From Lepidostoma basale (taxonomy: Eukaryota > Arthropoda > Insecta > Trichoptera > Lepidostomatidae), in the NCBI GenBank assembly GCA_022606425.2, contig JAHDVF020000240.1:4115501-4179500 (forward strand): 64,000 bases of DNA, in the 5' to 3' direction. Positions 10,894-21,650 of the stretch are shown piece by piece (position 1 is the first letter of the stretch; the number at the start of each line of letters is the position of its first letter). The position numbers and the translations under genes are program-made. Under the pieces are notes generated by a model that was not told the origin of the DNA, searched no databases, and saw nothing but the letters and a program-made list of their open reading frames with translations.

Positions 10894-11400
10894 TTAACTA
10901 ACTAACTAACTAACCATCACGCCGTCTCCCCGAAGGGGTAGGCAGAAAGAATGGACTGCCACACCTTTCTTTCCTGACATATTTCTCTCGCTTCCTCAAC
11001 ATTCATACATCGTGTCATGCACGCGCGTCGATTTCTCTGACTCCTCACATGGCCGACATTCAATATTTGATTTATTTGATCGTGCCACGTTTTCCTCGGT
11101 CTTCCTCTATTTCTGGTTCCATTTACATCATTAACATATAATTTTTTTACCATTCTTTCTTCATTCATTCTTTCCATATGTCCAAACCATCTTAATGATC
11201 CTTTCATTATTTTGTTCATGACACCATCATTCGCACCGCATTCACTTCTTATATTTTCATTCAGCACTCTATCATACACAGAGTATCCACACGTTCTTCT
11301 AAGAGATCTCATTTCAACTGCATTTATTCTACTTTCATCCTTCTTTTGCCAGTTCCATGCTTCACTTCCATACATAAGGGTCGGTAGAAGAACACCATTG
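10894..11400 (-). mobile_element. LINE-A copy with intact C-terminal frame (152 codons)
   Basis: The - strand frame 11375-10917 is very close to the copy at 1844 (SVYDRVLNENIRSEC, NDVNGTRNRGRPRKT). (GTTA)n tail. 5' end at 11400. Confidence 0.85.
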
Positions 11401-11465
11401 TTAAATTGTTACATTTACAAAACAGTAATCAATAAATAAAAATTATGTTAAGTTTTATAGTTGTA

Positions 11466-12180
11466 CATTTTATTATACTTAGGAAATTGAAAAACTTTGT
11501 TTAATCCACTATTTAATAAAAAATAAATATTTTAAAACACGACATGTTTCGGGGTTACCTCCATCTTCAGGATACGCATTTAAAATACGCATTTATAAAT
11601 ACGCATTTAAAATTCGATACAATAATTCAAATTTCAAAATAAACCCGTGATATTTGTTATTAGTAGGTACTAACAATTATTTTTTAACAGTAAGAACTAA
11701 TAAATAATATTAAATAATAATAATGCACAATGATGATATAAAATAATAATAAATATATAAAATGAAATTTAAAAAAAACATGCATTTGATAATTTATATA
11801 AAAATTAATAAATGATTAATTTGCATTTGATTGAGAATGGGAGCTTGGGAGATTAAATATAGACAAAGTATTTAAGGAGAAAGGAGAAAAAGGAGGAATC
11901 TAATTATTAATTATATTTTCACCCAATTTCACCGACTTGAGGATTTCTAAATTTTCAAGTTTGTTTAATTTATTGCTACTGTGTGTAGAAATTTTGGGTC
12001 ATTTTTATCGAAACTATGGTGTCAAATTCAATACAATGGTTAGCCATCTCAGAAAAAACAGTATGTTTAAAAACAGTACCTGAAGATGGAGGTATCCTCC
12101 GAAACATGTCGTATTTTTTAATATTTTTTTATTAAATAGCGGATAAAACAAAAAATTTCAATTTCCTAAGTATATTATTT
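11466..12180. mobile_element. Non-autonomous DNA element with about 100-bp inverted ends
   Basis: The left arm 11468-11576 and right arm 12072-12180 are inverted copies: ACTTAGGAAATTGAAAAACT and AAACACGACATGTTTCGG on the left, CCGAAACATGTCGTATTT and TTTCAATTTCCTAAGTAT on the right. The interior is AT-rich with no frame. The CGAAACATGTC motif links it to the fold-back families. A roughly 30-bp direct repeat (ACAAAACAGTAATCA) lies outside both ends, at about 11403 and 12235. Confidence 0.65.
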
Positions 12181-12584
12181 ACTATGAAATTCCACAGCTT
12201 TAATGCCTTAGCGTTCAATAAGTTTCTACAATTTAATTGTTAAATTTACAAAACAGTAATCATATTAGATTATATCACACTGGTTAGTTAGTTAGTTATA
12301 TCGTTTTGTGTCTGATGACATTTTGTGGCATATTCTCTGGGCTGTTTACTCGCAAGTAATGACGATAATCGAATGCCCATAGACGGGGGGAGACGCTACC
12401 TAGCTCAGCTGCGTCTGGATGCCATCTTGACAGGATAATTGAGGGAAAGTGAGAATATGAAATAGCTGTGTTGTTCTATGCCAACGTAATAGCCGCCATA
12501 TTGAATACACCTTGCGTATTATGCTCCCTTATATTTTATTATATAACATAATATTAGAAATACATGGCAGTAATACATGGCAGT
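12181..12584. other. No gene recognised
   Basis: Includes an isolated GGTTAGTTAGTTAG (12288-12301), the tail of a lost LINE-A copy. The stretch 12302-12540 looks single-copy but has no supported frame. Confidence 0.45.
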
Positions 12585-12888
12585 AATACATGTTTACAAG
12601 AGACGGAAAAATGGAGAAAGACATCGAAAGAAGGGTTGGTGCTGGGAATAAAATAAATGGCGCATTCAAAGTCATTACTGCAAATAGAAATATATCCACA
12701 GAAGCAAAGATGGCAGTACACAATGGACTTCCAGTGCCAACCCTCATGTATGGAAGTGAAGTTTGGAGCTGGCAAAAGAAGGATGAAAGCAGGGTAAACG
12801 CCGTAGAAATTAAATCACTAAGAAGAATGTGTGGGAAAACGTTGTATGATAGAATACCGAACGATGAAATAAGAAAGAAATGTATGGC
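12585..12888 (+). mobile_element. LINE-A internal fragment
   Basis: Encodes MFTRDGKMEKDIERRVGAGN to [13 protein letters not shown]. It breaks off at 12888 and is followed by non-LINE sequence. Confidence 0.75.
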
Positions 12889-12902
12889 TTTTTTTCGCTT
12901 TT

Positions 12903-13468
12903 ATTCTGGTTTCCATTCTTCACTCTATTTTATTACTATTTCATTTTACTGACCCTTATGTATGGGAGCGAAGCATGTAACTGGCAAAAGAAGGATGAAG
13001 CAGTAGAAATGAGATATGTGGATACTCAAGTGGGCGCGGGAGTAATGCCTATAGGTGGCGATAAAGCACGCAACCCATCACGCCGCATCTCCCGAGATGG
13101 CGAACAGAGGAGGGTGGAGTGCCGGATTGGTACGTGGAATGTAAGAGGAGGAATGGAAAGTAAGATGAATGAAATGTGTATTGAAATGAAAAGACCCTTG
13201 AGATGGTTTGGACATATGGAACGAATGGATGAGAGTAGAATGGTTAAAAAGTTGTACACAAGCAGCGTGAGAGGCAAAAGAAGCTGAAAATATGGCATGA
13301 GCAAATTAATCAAGAAGTCGGAATAATCGACGTGCGTGCATGGTAAGATGTATGAATGTAGAGGAAGCCCGAGAGGTATGCAAGGACAGGCCATTGTGGC
13401 GAGCCATCCTCTCTGCCTACCCCTCCGGGGAAATGGCGTGATGGTTAGTTAGTTAGTAATAAATGTAC
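12903..13468 (+). mobile_element. Composite LINE-A copy: C-terminal piece, 5' leader with endonuclease start, then 3' end
   Basis: Three LINE-A pieces lie in the same direction. 12950-13027 is the [16 protein letters not shown] region. 13036-13160 is the 5' leader (GCGCGGGAG, CGCAACCCATCACGCCGC) leading into ECRIGTWNVRGG, the start of an APE-type endonuclease domain. 13175-13462 is the [17 protein letters not shown] region to the end with the GTTA tail. The stretch 12903-12949 is also found before the copy at 22325. Confidence 0.75.
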
Positions 13469-13499
13469 TAACTTATTATCATTATTATTATTATTTTTA

Positions 13500-13985
13500 T
13501 TCTCTCTCTCTGGTTTCAATCCTGGGATTGGTTTGCAGCAATTTCCTCTATTCTTCTCTTCCATTCTTCCCTGTCTTGTGCGGCTCTTTTGAAATGTGCA
13601 TATAATGAGCAGCGCACGTCCAGCAACAGGTCCTCCGGGTACTCTCGGCGTGGGCGTCCTTTAGAGTTTGTCCCCTCGGTCATACCCTCCATTATGGCAT
13701 GCAAGAGGCCTTCTTGTCGTATTACACGGCCGATCCATCTTGCACGCCTTTCGGACAAAGTCCTGAGCAGGTGCCTTCCTCCTTCGATTCTTTGGAGAAC
13801 GTCCTCATTTACAATGTGTTCTCCTAATAGTCTTCTATAGGACCACATCTCAAAAACTTCAAGTCTCCTCAAGGATAGGCACCATGTCTCGCAGCCGTAC
13901 ATCAAGATCCTCTATAAATAGGTCTTAATGAGGAGTATTCTCAGTTTTAGGTCTATATTATTCGATTCTATTATTTTTGACATTT
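13500..13985 (-). mobile_element. LINE-B copy
   Basis: The - strand frame 13905-13516 encodes MMYGCETWCLSLRRLEVFEM, LLGEHIVNEDVLQRIEGG, RARWIGRVIRQEGLLHAIME and NSKGRPRREYPEDLLLDV, the C-terminal part of an RTE-like LINE. The region to 13985 covers the upstream LRILLIKTY segment. Ends in an AGAG-rich tail. Confidence 0.8.
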
Positions 13986-14032
13986 TATTATTATTTTTAT
14001 TATAATTATCATTATTTTGTTTATACGCTTAT

Positions 14033-14705
14033 TATTAATAATAATAATAATAATATGCTAACTTTTAAAGCGCCGTTTTGTAATGTAATCACCTCAAGAG
14101 CGAATTAAGACGTGTTTTAACTCTAAATGTGAATGCTGCATCTGATAGATATTGGTGATCGGTTAAAAGTATAATAGAACAAAATATGCAAGTTTCAAAT
14201 TGGGAATGAAATATGAAAAATATGGGTTTTCAGCTTAGATCTGAAGTCTGTCGGATCATTTATGCATCTGAGGTGTGATAGAAGATTGTTCCAAGCTGAT
14301 GGACCGGCTATCGCAAACGCTTGATCTATTTGGCTCAACTAATCTTCCTATTGCCGAGGAGTTCGCCGAGCGAAGTGTGGATTTCCTTGTATTTAGGCTG
14401 TCCGTTATACAGAGTTCGGATATATAATTTGGAGCCATTCCATGTAGCGCTTTGAAGACTGTCCAGCAGAGTTTATACTGGATTCTCTCTGGACTCTTAA
14501 GCCAGTGAAGTTCTTTGAGATATTGTGTTTTATGGGACTTTTTTGGAATGCCCTTAATGAGTCTTGCTGCTGCATTAAACGCAGATTGAAGTTTGTTTAA
14601 TTGTTTTTTTTGAATTTTTGCATAAATTCCATTACAATAGTCAAGTCGTGACACAACGAAGGAATTTACAAGAGTTTTGAAAGTGTCATGGGGAATACTC
14701 TTTTT
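14033..14705 (-). mobile_element. LINE-H (L2/CR1-like) copy
   Basis: The - strand frame 14654-14256 encodes SRLDYCNGIY, LQSAFNAAARLIKG, LHWLKSPERIQYKLCWTVFK and GMAPNYISELC, the classic L2/CR1 C-terminus. The 3' end is an (ATT/AAT)n tail at 14033-14055. 5'-truncated. Confidence 0.8.
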
Positions 14706-14963
14706 AACTTATTTTAATCGTCTTAGGTGGAAGAATTTTTCTGGCTGCCCTTCGGTTAGTCCGCGTGATTTTTTTATTTGGGGTAGCAAACAGCGATTAC
14801 AGTACATAAATTAAACTCATAGAAACAATAGAATAAGGCATTTTACATGATACCACAAATGTAAATGATAAAAAGAGTTAACAGTATACATAAATACTAG
14901 TTAATCGAAATTGAGGTCAAACTAGATTCAAACAAGTGAATTACAATAATTGAACAAAATGAA
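14706..14963. other. No gene recognised
   Basis: Unassigned AT-rich DNA. Confidence 0.4.
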
Positions 14964-15450
14964 GTTAAAAAAAACTAACAAACTTACCATCACACCGTCT
15001 CCCCGAAGGGGTAGGCAGAAAAAATGGACTGCCACCCTTTTTTTCCTGACATATTTCTCTCGCTTCATCAACATTCATACATGGTGTAATGCACGCGCGT
15101 CGATTTCTCTGACTGCTCGCATGGCCGTCATTCAATATTTGATTTATTTGATCGTGCCACGTTTTTCTCGGGATTCTTCTATTACTAGTTCCATTTACAT
15201 CGTTAATATATAAATGTTTTACCATTCTTTCTTCATTTATTCTTTCCATGCGTCCAAACCATCTTAATGATCCATTCATTATTTTGTTCATAATACCATC
15301 ATTCACACCGCATTCACTTCTTATATTTTCATTCGGCACTATCATACACAGATTATCCACACATTCGTCTAAGAGATCTCATTTCTACTGCATTTATTCT
15401 AATTTCATCCTTCTTTTGCTAATTTCATGCTGGCAGAAGAACACCATTAA
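14964..15450 (-). mobile_element. LINE-A copy
   Basis: The - strand frame 15360-14965 covers VPNENIRSECGVNDG, RWFGRMERINEERM and RIPRKTWHDQINQIL. The upstream part is frameshifted near 15355. A TTAGTTAGTAAG run lies at the 5' end (15450-15461). Confidence 0.75.
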
Positions 15451-15896
15451 TTAGTTAGTAAGTTTTTTTTAAATGCGGTAAGAATGAGATCTCCGCTATT
15501 CGTCTCCAGTTCATTTTATTTTAAGTTTCTTCACTTTTGTTAGTATATATTTTAATAGTCATGTATTCATCATTTTATCTGAAAATTAAAATATAAAGAG
15601 TAGTGTCTTAAAATAAACATGACGATATATCAAACATACCAACAAAAAAAAACAATTTCCGTAACATTTTAAAAATGCTTCATTATCCAATTTGCTCAAT
15701 AACTTAAGTTGTAATTATTGTTGAATATCTGGCAACATTTTGTTTGAATGCGAGGTTCAAATGCCAACCAAAAGTACTTAAATTCACCGCACATTATCTA
15801 CTTGTATTTTGAAAGTTAATGACCCACTTAAGCATGTGCTTATTATGTCAGAGATTACCCAGCGCCAGATCATAGATTTATCTTCTATGTCTTATC
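15451..15896. other. No gene recognised
   Basis: Unassigned, no supported frame or repeat match. Confidence 0.4.
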
Positions 15897-15954
15897 AAAT
15901 CAAATCAAATCAGTTTATTTCCCAAAGATATCACAAAAAAATAATCAAATGACG
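15897..15954 (-). mobile_element. LINE-F 3' tail only
   Basis: Reversed TTTGA units followed by CAGTTTATTT; about 55 bp of a LINE-F 3' end. Confidence 0.55.
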
Positions 15955-16076
15955 AGTATATACGCATATATACATCTTCCAAAAAATTGTCAGACGTGGT
16001 GGTCGTAAGAAGGCGGAATGGGGAATGTGGTATTATATAAAGCGTACGCTTAACCTAATGACAGGTCTCTCGACAG
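15955..16076 (-). repeat. REP190 fragment
   Basis: ATATATACATCTTCCAAAAA, GTCAGACGTGGTGGTCGTAA and GCGTACGCTTAACC match the family. It ends early at ATGACAGGTC. Confidence 0.65.
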
Positions 16077-16205
16077 ACTAAGATATCTCATTTCTACTGC
16101 ATTTATTGTACTTTCATCCCTCTTTTGCCAGTTCCATGCTTCGCTTCCAAACATAAGGGCCGGTACAAGAACACCATTGTGCACTGCCAGTTTAGCATTT
16201 TAACT
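16077..16205 (-). mobile_element. LINE-A fragment
   Basis: The reverse [21 protein letters not shown] region without 3' end or tail. Confidence 0.6.
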
Positions 16206-16943
16206 TAATACAAGGTTTTGTTAAAGTTTAAAAAAATATATGAATTGAGGGGTTGAATATAAGTAATTTGATCTTGACATGTTTTCCACGATCTACGTCT
16301 TTTTCACGCTCCATTCGCATCGTTTTGTGAGAATGACATGTTTCGCGCTGCTAAGTCATTATGAAATATTTGTAAAAAAAATGTAAATATAATGCCTTCA
16401 CATGTCATTCCTATATAATATAATAAAACTAGTATAAAACAGACATTTTGATTACGGTTCTGATTTTGAAAAATTGGTTTGGTTCATATGGGGCTCCCGT
16501 CAATTTGGAGATATTTCGTGTATAAGTGAATTGTTTTGGTCAATTTGATTATTGCCGCTCTTTATGATAGTTATTTGTGACAAAAAATACATTTTTACTG
16601 TTTTGGTGTTAAAATTATACAAGTTTTTTTAGTTTATAAAAATAATTTTGACAGGTGTAAAAATAATTTTTTCATTTGTTCCAATGACAATTTGAATAAA
16701 TTCTTCAATAATATTTGTATGTTCTTGCTGGTGTTGGATTGTTTTAAGTGCTTAATTACAGTAAATAAAATAAAAACAGTGGATAACGTGGAATAAAAAT
16801 TAAATAAACACAAATGTCCGGATCGTCCAGCTGACGACAAGTGCACCATCTAAAAGAACATTATGTGTTAAATTATTTTTCTTTGTTATTTTATTTTATA
16901 TTATTGTATTTCAGATAATTTGTTTTAGATTTATTATGTAGAC
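16206..16943. other. FB1 piece at 16320-16440; otherwise nothing recognised
   Basis: GAATGACATGTTTCGCGCTG facing CCTTCACATGTCATTCCTAT makes a partial fold-back around 16365. The rest has no supported gene. A 71-codon frame at 16849-16634 (-) resembles nothing. Confidence 0.5.
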
Positions 16944-17137
16944 GTTGAACGATCGAAGTGTGCGCGGGAGATGCCTGTTGGTGGCGATGAGGTTCGCAAC
17001 CCATTACACCGCGTCTCTCGCGATGGCGAAAAGAGAAGGATGGAGTGCCGCATCGATTAAAGTGTGGCAGTCCATTCTTTCTGCCTACCCTTTCGGGGAG
17101 ACGGCGTGATGGTTAGTTAGTTAGTTAGTTAGTTAGT
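16944..17137 (+). mobile_element. Mini-LINE (LINE-A 5' leader joined to 3' end), copy a
   Basis: About 115 bp of LINE-A 5' leader (ACGATCGAAGTGTGCGCGGG to GGAGTGCCGCAT) is joined directly to the last 70 bp of LINE-A (AAAGTGTGGCAGTCCATTC, GGGGAGACGGCGTGATGG), with a long GTTA tail. All of the endonuclease and RT are missing. The same junction occurs at 39922 and 63577. Confidence 0.8.
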
Positions 17138-17139
17138 AA

Positions 17140-17216
17140 AACAGACGTTTTCATTTGTGTTAATTATTTAATATGGAGTTTTACATCATTGTTCAAGAAA
17201 CAATAATAAATATTAA
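17140..17216 (-). repeat. FB1 half-element
   Basis: CAGACGTTTTCATTTGTGTT and AATATGGAGTTTTAC are the reverse of the FB1 flank seen at 39540 and 40540. Confidence 0.55.
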
Positions 17217-17512
17217 TTGTATCTCAATAGAGACGAAGATGCAAATTGGAAACAGAATCCAAATCCAATCTTAATAGATGGCGCTAGTGTAGATTGAACT
17301 AAAAAATGTGAAGTGTAGTCCACCGTTGTAGCATATATACATCTTCCAAAAAGTTGTCAGACGTGGTGGTCGTAAGAAGTGCGGAATGGGGAATGTGGTA
17401 TTACATAAAGCGTACGCTTAACCTAACCAATGACAGGTTATAAGTCCTGTAAACGCCTCGCCCACCATATTCTGTTTTCAATTTGCATCGTCTCTATTGA
17501 GATACAATTAAT
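17216..17512. repeat. Two REP190 pieces in inverted arrangement
   Basis: 17216-17262 is a truncated + copy (TTGTATCTCAATAGAGACGA). 17330-17512 is a nearly whole - copy ending in the complement. The two make a 45-bp stem around about 200 bp of spacer. Confidence 0.65.
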
Positions 17513-17518
17513 CCTTAA

Positions 17519-18290
17519 AAATGATAACCCGCAATGGGTAAAATCCAGTATTCGTCTACAAGTATTAATATAAGTATCTTCGTACCTTCACTAATATGAA
17601 AGACGTCGATCTCCGAGGAGACCGCGTTCAGCAGACTAATTGCTCTTCCTACCGGTGTCACCAGAGGCAGATTGTTTCTGGTGACCGGGAAGTAAAACAA
17701 TCTGTGCTGTCGCTGTCGGAGAAATCTATCAGAGACAAAAAGACCAACACCCTCTGGCACGGCCAAGTTCTCGAAACATCCCCTAATTAATTTAAAGAAA
17801 TGGGTAATGATATGCCCATCTCTTCGAAGCTGTAAAGAATTGGTTATAAGCATTCCTAATAGAAATGCCGTGGGATAGAGCCACGGATAACTACCATACT
17901 AGCTCATGTAGAGATACCTCAGAATTTTTTCCTGAACCCTCTCCAACATAACGGAATATCTCGCCTCGTGAGGACTCCATATCACAGAACCACTTTCGAG
18001 TCTGCTCCGAACCAATGCGTTGTATAGGACTCTGAGCACATTGGGATCTCTGAAAACTTTTCCGGTCCGAATGATGAAGCCCGACATCCTCAGTGCAATG
18101 TCACAAATCCTCTCGATATGTGCACGAAATTACAGCCTACTCTCATAGATGATTCCGAGATCCTTCATCGTAGATACATGTATTAGTTGCTGGTTGTTCA
18201 TTGTGTATCTATGATACACAGTTCTCAATGCTCTAGTAAAAGATAGCATAGCGCACTAGACATTGAAGTGCATTTTATTACTGTGATTGG
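17519..18290 (-). mobile_element. LINE-F copy, decayed
   Basis: Close to the copy at 2985: RSRLESGSVIWSPHEARYSV (18087-17899) and VTPVGRAISLLNAVSSEIDV (17853-17515) are in separate frames. A stop interrupts the YMS-YGSYPW region. The 3' UTR and TTTGA tail are missing. Confidence 0.75.
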
Positions 18291-18331
18291 TATTCCAGCA
18301 TCAGAGCAAGAAATAAGTTGTGTACAACCAG

Positions 18332-19091
18332 CAGTGGCGGTACTTCCATACAAGCCAAAAAGCCGGGCTTGCCTTAAAAACGAATAATATAATAATATTT
18401 TGAATTTTGGCGCGAATTAAAGCCATTTAATTCCTTGCGTTGCAAATGACTTTGCTGACATGCGCAGAAATGACCTGCGTGTTTGTTTTGTTCCACTCAT
18501 ACACGCCGTATTTTATTTCACGCGAAATCGCCTACGTCCACATGTTTTGTTTCATGTTTTCGATGGGCTTGCAAAATGTAAAAGGGTCTTTGTCGCACTT
18601 ATGTATTTTTGGCTTGTAATCATATAGCTAGGTGCATACTCGTACATACCAGAATATATCTATATTTTTTTGTATGGATTTGAAGCCGGGCTTTATCACT
18701 CTGAAGTATGTTACTATTCGATGTGTCACGAACTTCATTTCTAATGTCAGAATGTTATCCGTCATTTACGTTATGTGCAGAAATGTTATGAAAAGAAAGA
18801 TTAGGTAATTTCTTTACGAACATTTATTTACAATTCGTGTTTCGGTGTTAACAAATTTATTATCATTGTCTATTTACAGCTTATTTCTAATTAATTACAA
18901 TATATTTATTCTTGTATTTGTAAATACTTATTATATTATGCAAGAACATGAGTTTGATGACGCAGATTTTTTTTTTATTGATTTAAAATGAAAAATCCGG
19001 AAAAAATACATTATCGTAACCCTCTATTAATATTATAACACAAAAAAGTCGGACGGGCTTGCCTTACTGGTTGACCCTAGGTACGCCACTG
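18332..19091. mobile_element. hAT MITE, 760 bp, perfect 8-bp target duplication
   Basis: The ends are CAGTGGCGGTACTTCC on the left and the complement of CAGTGGCGTACCTAGG on the right. ACAACCAG lies directly outside both ends (18324-18331 and 19092-19099), the 8-bp duplication expected of hAT transposition. No transposase frame. Related pieces are at 55179 and 63396. Confidence 0.9.
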
Positions 19092-19611
19092 ACAACCAGG
19101 GGTAATAACCGTTTTCTTTGAGATACAAAAAACGTAGGAATTTTTCCTGTACCTTCAATTAACAAACAATATTTAGTTTCATTTCTTAAACATTGAATTA
19201 ATGGCTCTTAATCATGTCACTACTGGCTTGATTATGATACTCGTATTGTAGGCGCGCGAATCGGTGTTTTGGACTTGAGTTAGACTTTAGGAATATATCA
19301 CCGTATCACAATTCCATTTATAATAAAAATAATTATATCCATTCGTCATATTGCAATGGTTAATGGACATCTTAATGGATCATCTTATTTCAAAATTATC
19401 TTCTGTCATTTCTTCATGTATAATTATACTTATTCATTTATCAATTTTTATACTTGTATTTAAACGTCAATTATTGATACAAGATATTGAGAAATGAAAA
19501 AGAAAGGCTGCAGTTGATTCGTATATTTTCGAAATATCATTTAAAACTACTTAAATTGTAATAATATTGTAGATTAAATACAAATTCAATATGATGATCT
19601 CAGACAAAAAA
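19092..19611. other. No gene recognised
   Basis: Unassigned AT-rich DNA after the hAT target duplication. Confidence 0.4.
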
Positions 19612-20246
19612 CAAAAACCATGACATTCTCAAAAGAACCATTAGGATGCAGGTTATCCTTAAATGACAGAATGCTGGAACAGGTTGCAATGTTTAGATAT
19701 CTGGGAGTGGATCTGCTCAGTCAAAATGATCTGGTCAGTGAAACAATATGACAAGTCAACAAGGCTTCTGCGGTATCAGGTTGTCTCAAGGATATAATAT
19801 GGAAAAACAAGTATATGAGAACTGACAGTAAGGTCAGAATATATAAAACCTGCGTAAGGCCTATACTGACATATACCATTGAGACCAGAACGGATACCAC
19901 AAGAACGAAGGCTATAGTGCGGGTGCTAGAGATGAGGACGCTGAGGATGATAGCAGGAAGGACTATTCGAGATAGGGTGAGGAACACGGCCATCCGCGAG
20001 ATCTGCAAGGTGGAGGATGTCGTGAGATGGGACAGATAACGCAGAAGATAGTGAAATGCGCGTGTGAGGATGGATCCCACCAGAATCCCACACGCTGTGG
20101 CGCATCAGATTCCTGCCGGCTGCCGTCCCCCCGGAAGACCGCCGAAGAGATGGAGAGATAGTTGGAGTCAACCTCCCAAGAGAGGCCAGCCTGATTTCAG
20201 GTACAGAACAAATGTCTATAAGGAGAAGAAGAAGAAGAAAAAATAC
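19612..20246 (+). mobile_element. LINE-C copy
   Basis: Reads RYLGVDLLSQNDLVS, INKASAVSGCLKDI-like, TDSKVRIYKTCVRPILTYTI, LEMRTLRMIAGRTIRDRVRN and PPGRPPKRWRDSW, with frame breaks near 19750 and 20040. It ends in GGAGAAGAAGAAGAAG. RTE-like C-terminus. Confidence 0.75.
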
Positions 20247-20261
20247 AAATATTTATTTTAA

Positions 20262-20765
20262 AAAACCTAACTTACTAACTACGCCGTCTCTCCGAAGGAA
20301 TAGGCAGAAAGAATGGACTGCCACACTTTTCTTTCTTGACATATATTTCTCTCACTTCCTCAACATACATCGTGTCATTCACGCGCATCGATTTCTCCTA
20401 CTCATCACTTTGATTTATTTGATCGTGCCACGTTTTCCTCGGTCTTCCGATTCTATTTCTAGTTCAATTAACATCGTTTATATATTATTTTTTTACCATT
20501 CTTTCTTTATTCATTCTTTCCATGTGTCCTAACCATCTTTATATGCTTTCATAACACTTATATATCATTCGCACCGTATTCACTTCTTATATTTTCATTC
20601 AAAACTCTATCATACACAGTACTGCATTCATTCTACTTTTATCATTCTTTTGCCAGTACCATACTTCTCTTCCACACATAAGGGTCGATACAAGAACACA
20701 ATTGCACTGCTATTTTATATCTTTTGGATAGGCGTTGTTTGCGATGACATTTTTATATTTTTAAT
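20262..20765 (-). mobile_element. LINE-A copy, decayed
   Basis: Carries a shortened CTTACTAACTACGCCGTC start and reversed LINE-A sequence with many indels up to the VIANNAYPK-like region near 20750. No long frame on -. Confidence 0.65.
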
Positions 20766-21255
20766 ATCTCCTATAAAGATTGACATTTGACACTTTATGG
20801 TACACTGCCATCTATGTTTTTGTAGAAAAGCTTTCGTTCATAATGACAGCTCCCTTTTAGTAATATTTTTTTCTATGGATTGCAACAATTATTAAATCAG
20901 CGACGCGTCTTATGTGTTCGTTCGCGTGCTAAATGGAATTATAGTTTAATTTTCAATTACTTTTTAATAACCGTGTTTGCGCATGGCATTCATTACTTAA
21001 GCCGGCGAATATTGGCCGGTTAATCGCTGAGCAAAGATACTGTTGCAAAAATCTCGGTATAATGATGGGAAATGGCTGTTGTAATGTTTTCAGCCGCACA
21101 CAAACAGTGCATAGGTTAAAGGTAAGCACCTGTGTTACACTTCACGAGATAACGGATCAAGGTGCGTGAAATCGTAATTACTATTTGTTCATTTTACGAA
21201 AATTGATACATTTTGAAATGTAATTTTTTAATAATGTGAATTTTGACACTGCAAC
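20766..21255. other. Apparently single-copy DNA, no gene assigned
   Basis: Higher GC around 20990-21180 and no repeat match in the window. It could hold 5' regulatory DNA of the cuticle gene downstream, but I find no convincing start-codon exon (a short ATG exon followed by GTAAGT in frame). Confidence 0.3.
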
Positions 21256-21650
21256 AAAAACAACAACAAACCATCACGCCATTTCCCCGTAGGGGTAGGC
21301 AGAGAGAATGGACAGCCACACTACTCTATCCTGGCATACCTCTCTAGCTTCCTCCACATTCATACAGCGAGTCATACACGCACGTCGATTCTTCCGACTT
21401 CTAACATGACCAACCTTTGAAATTTGATTAATTTGGTCATATGTTTTCCTTGGTCTGCCTCGACTCCGTACTCCATTTACATCATTAACTTATACTTTTT
21501 TAACAATTCTTTCTCCATCCATGCGCTCCACATGTCCGAACCAACGCAGCGATCCTTTCATAATTTTGTTCATAATACCTTCATCGGCTCTACATTCCTT
21601 TCTTATTATCAGCATTTGAAATTCTGTCGTAAATCGTTCTTTTTTTAAAC
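21256..21650 (-). mobile_element. LINE-A copy, TTG-tailed subfamily
   Basis: Starts AACAACAACAAACCATCACG (reverse TTG tail) and reads INGVRSRGRPRKT-like, HVERMDGERIVKKV-like and ECRADEGIMNKIMKGSL with frame breaks. Confidence 0.7.
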
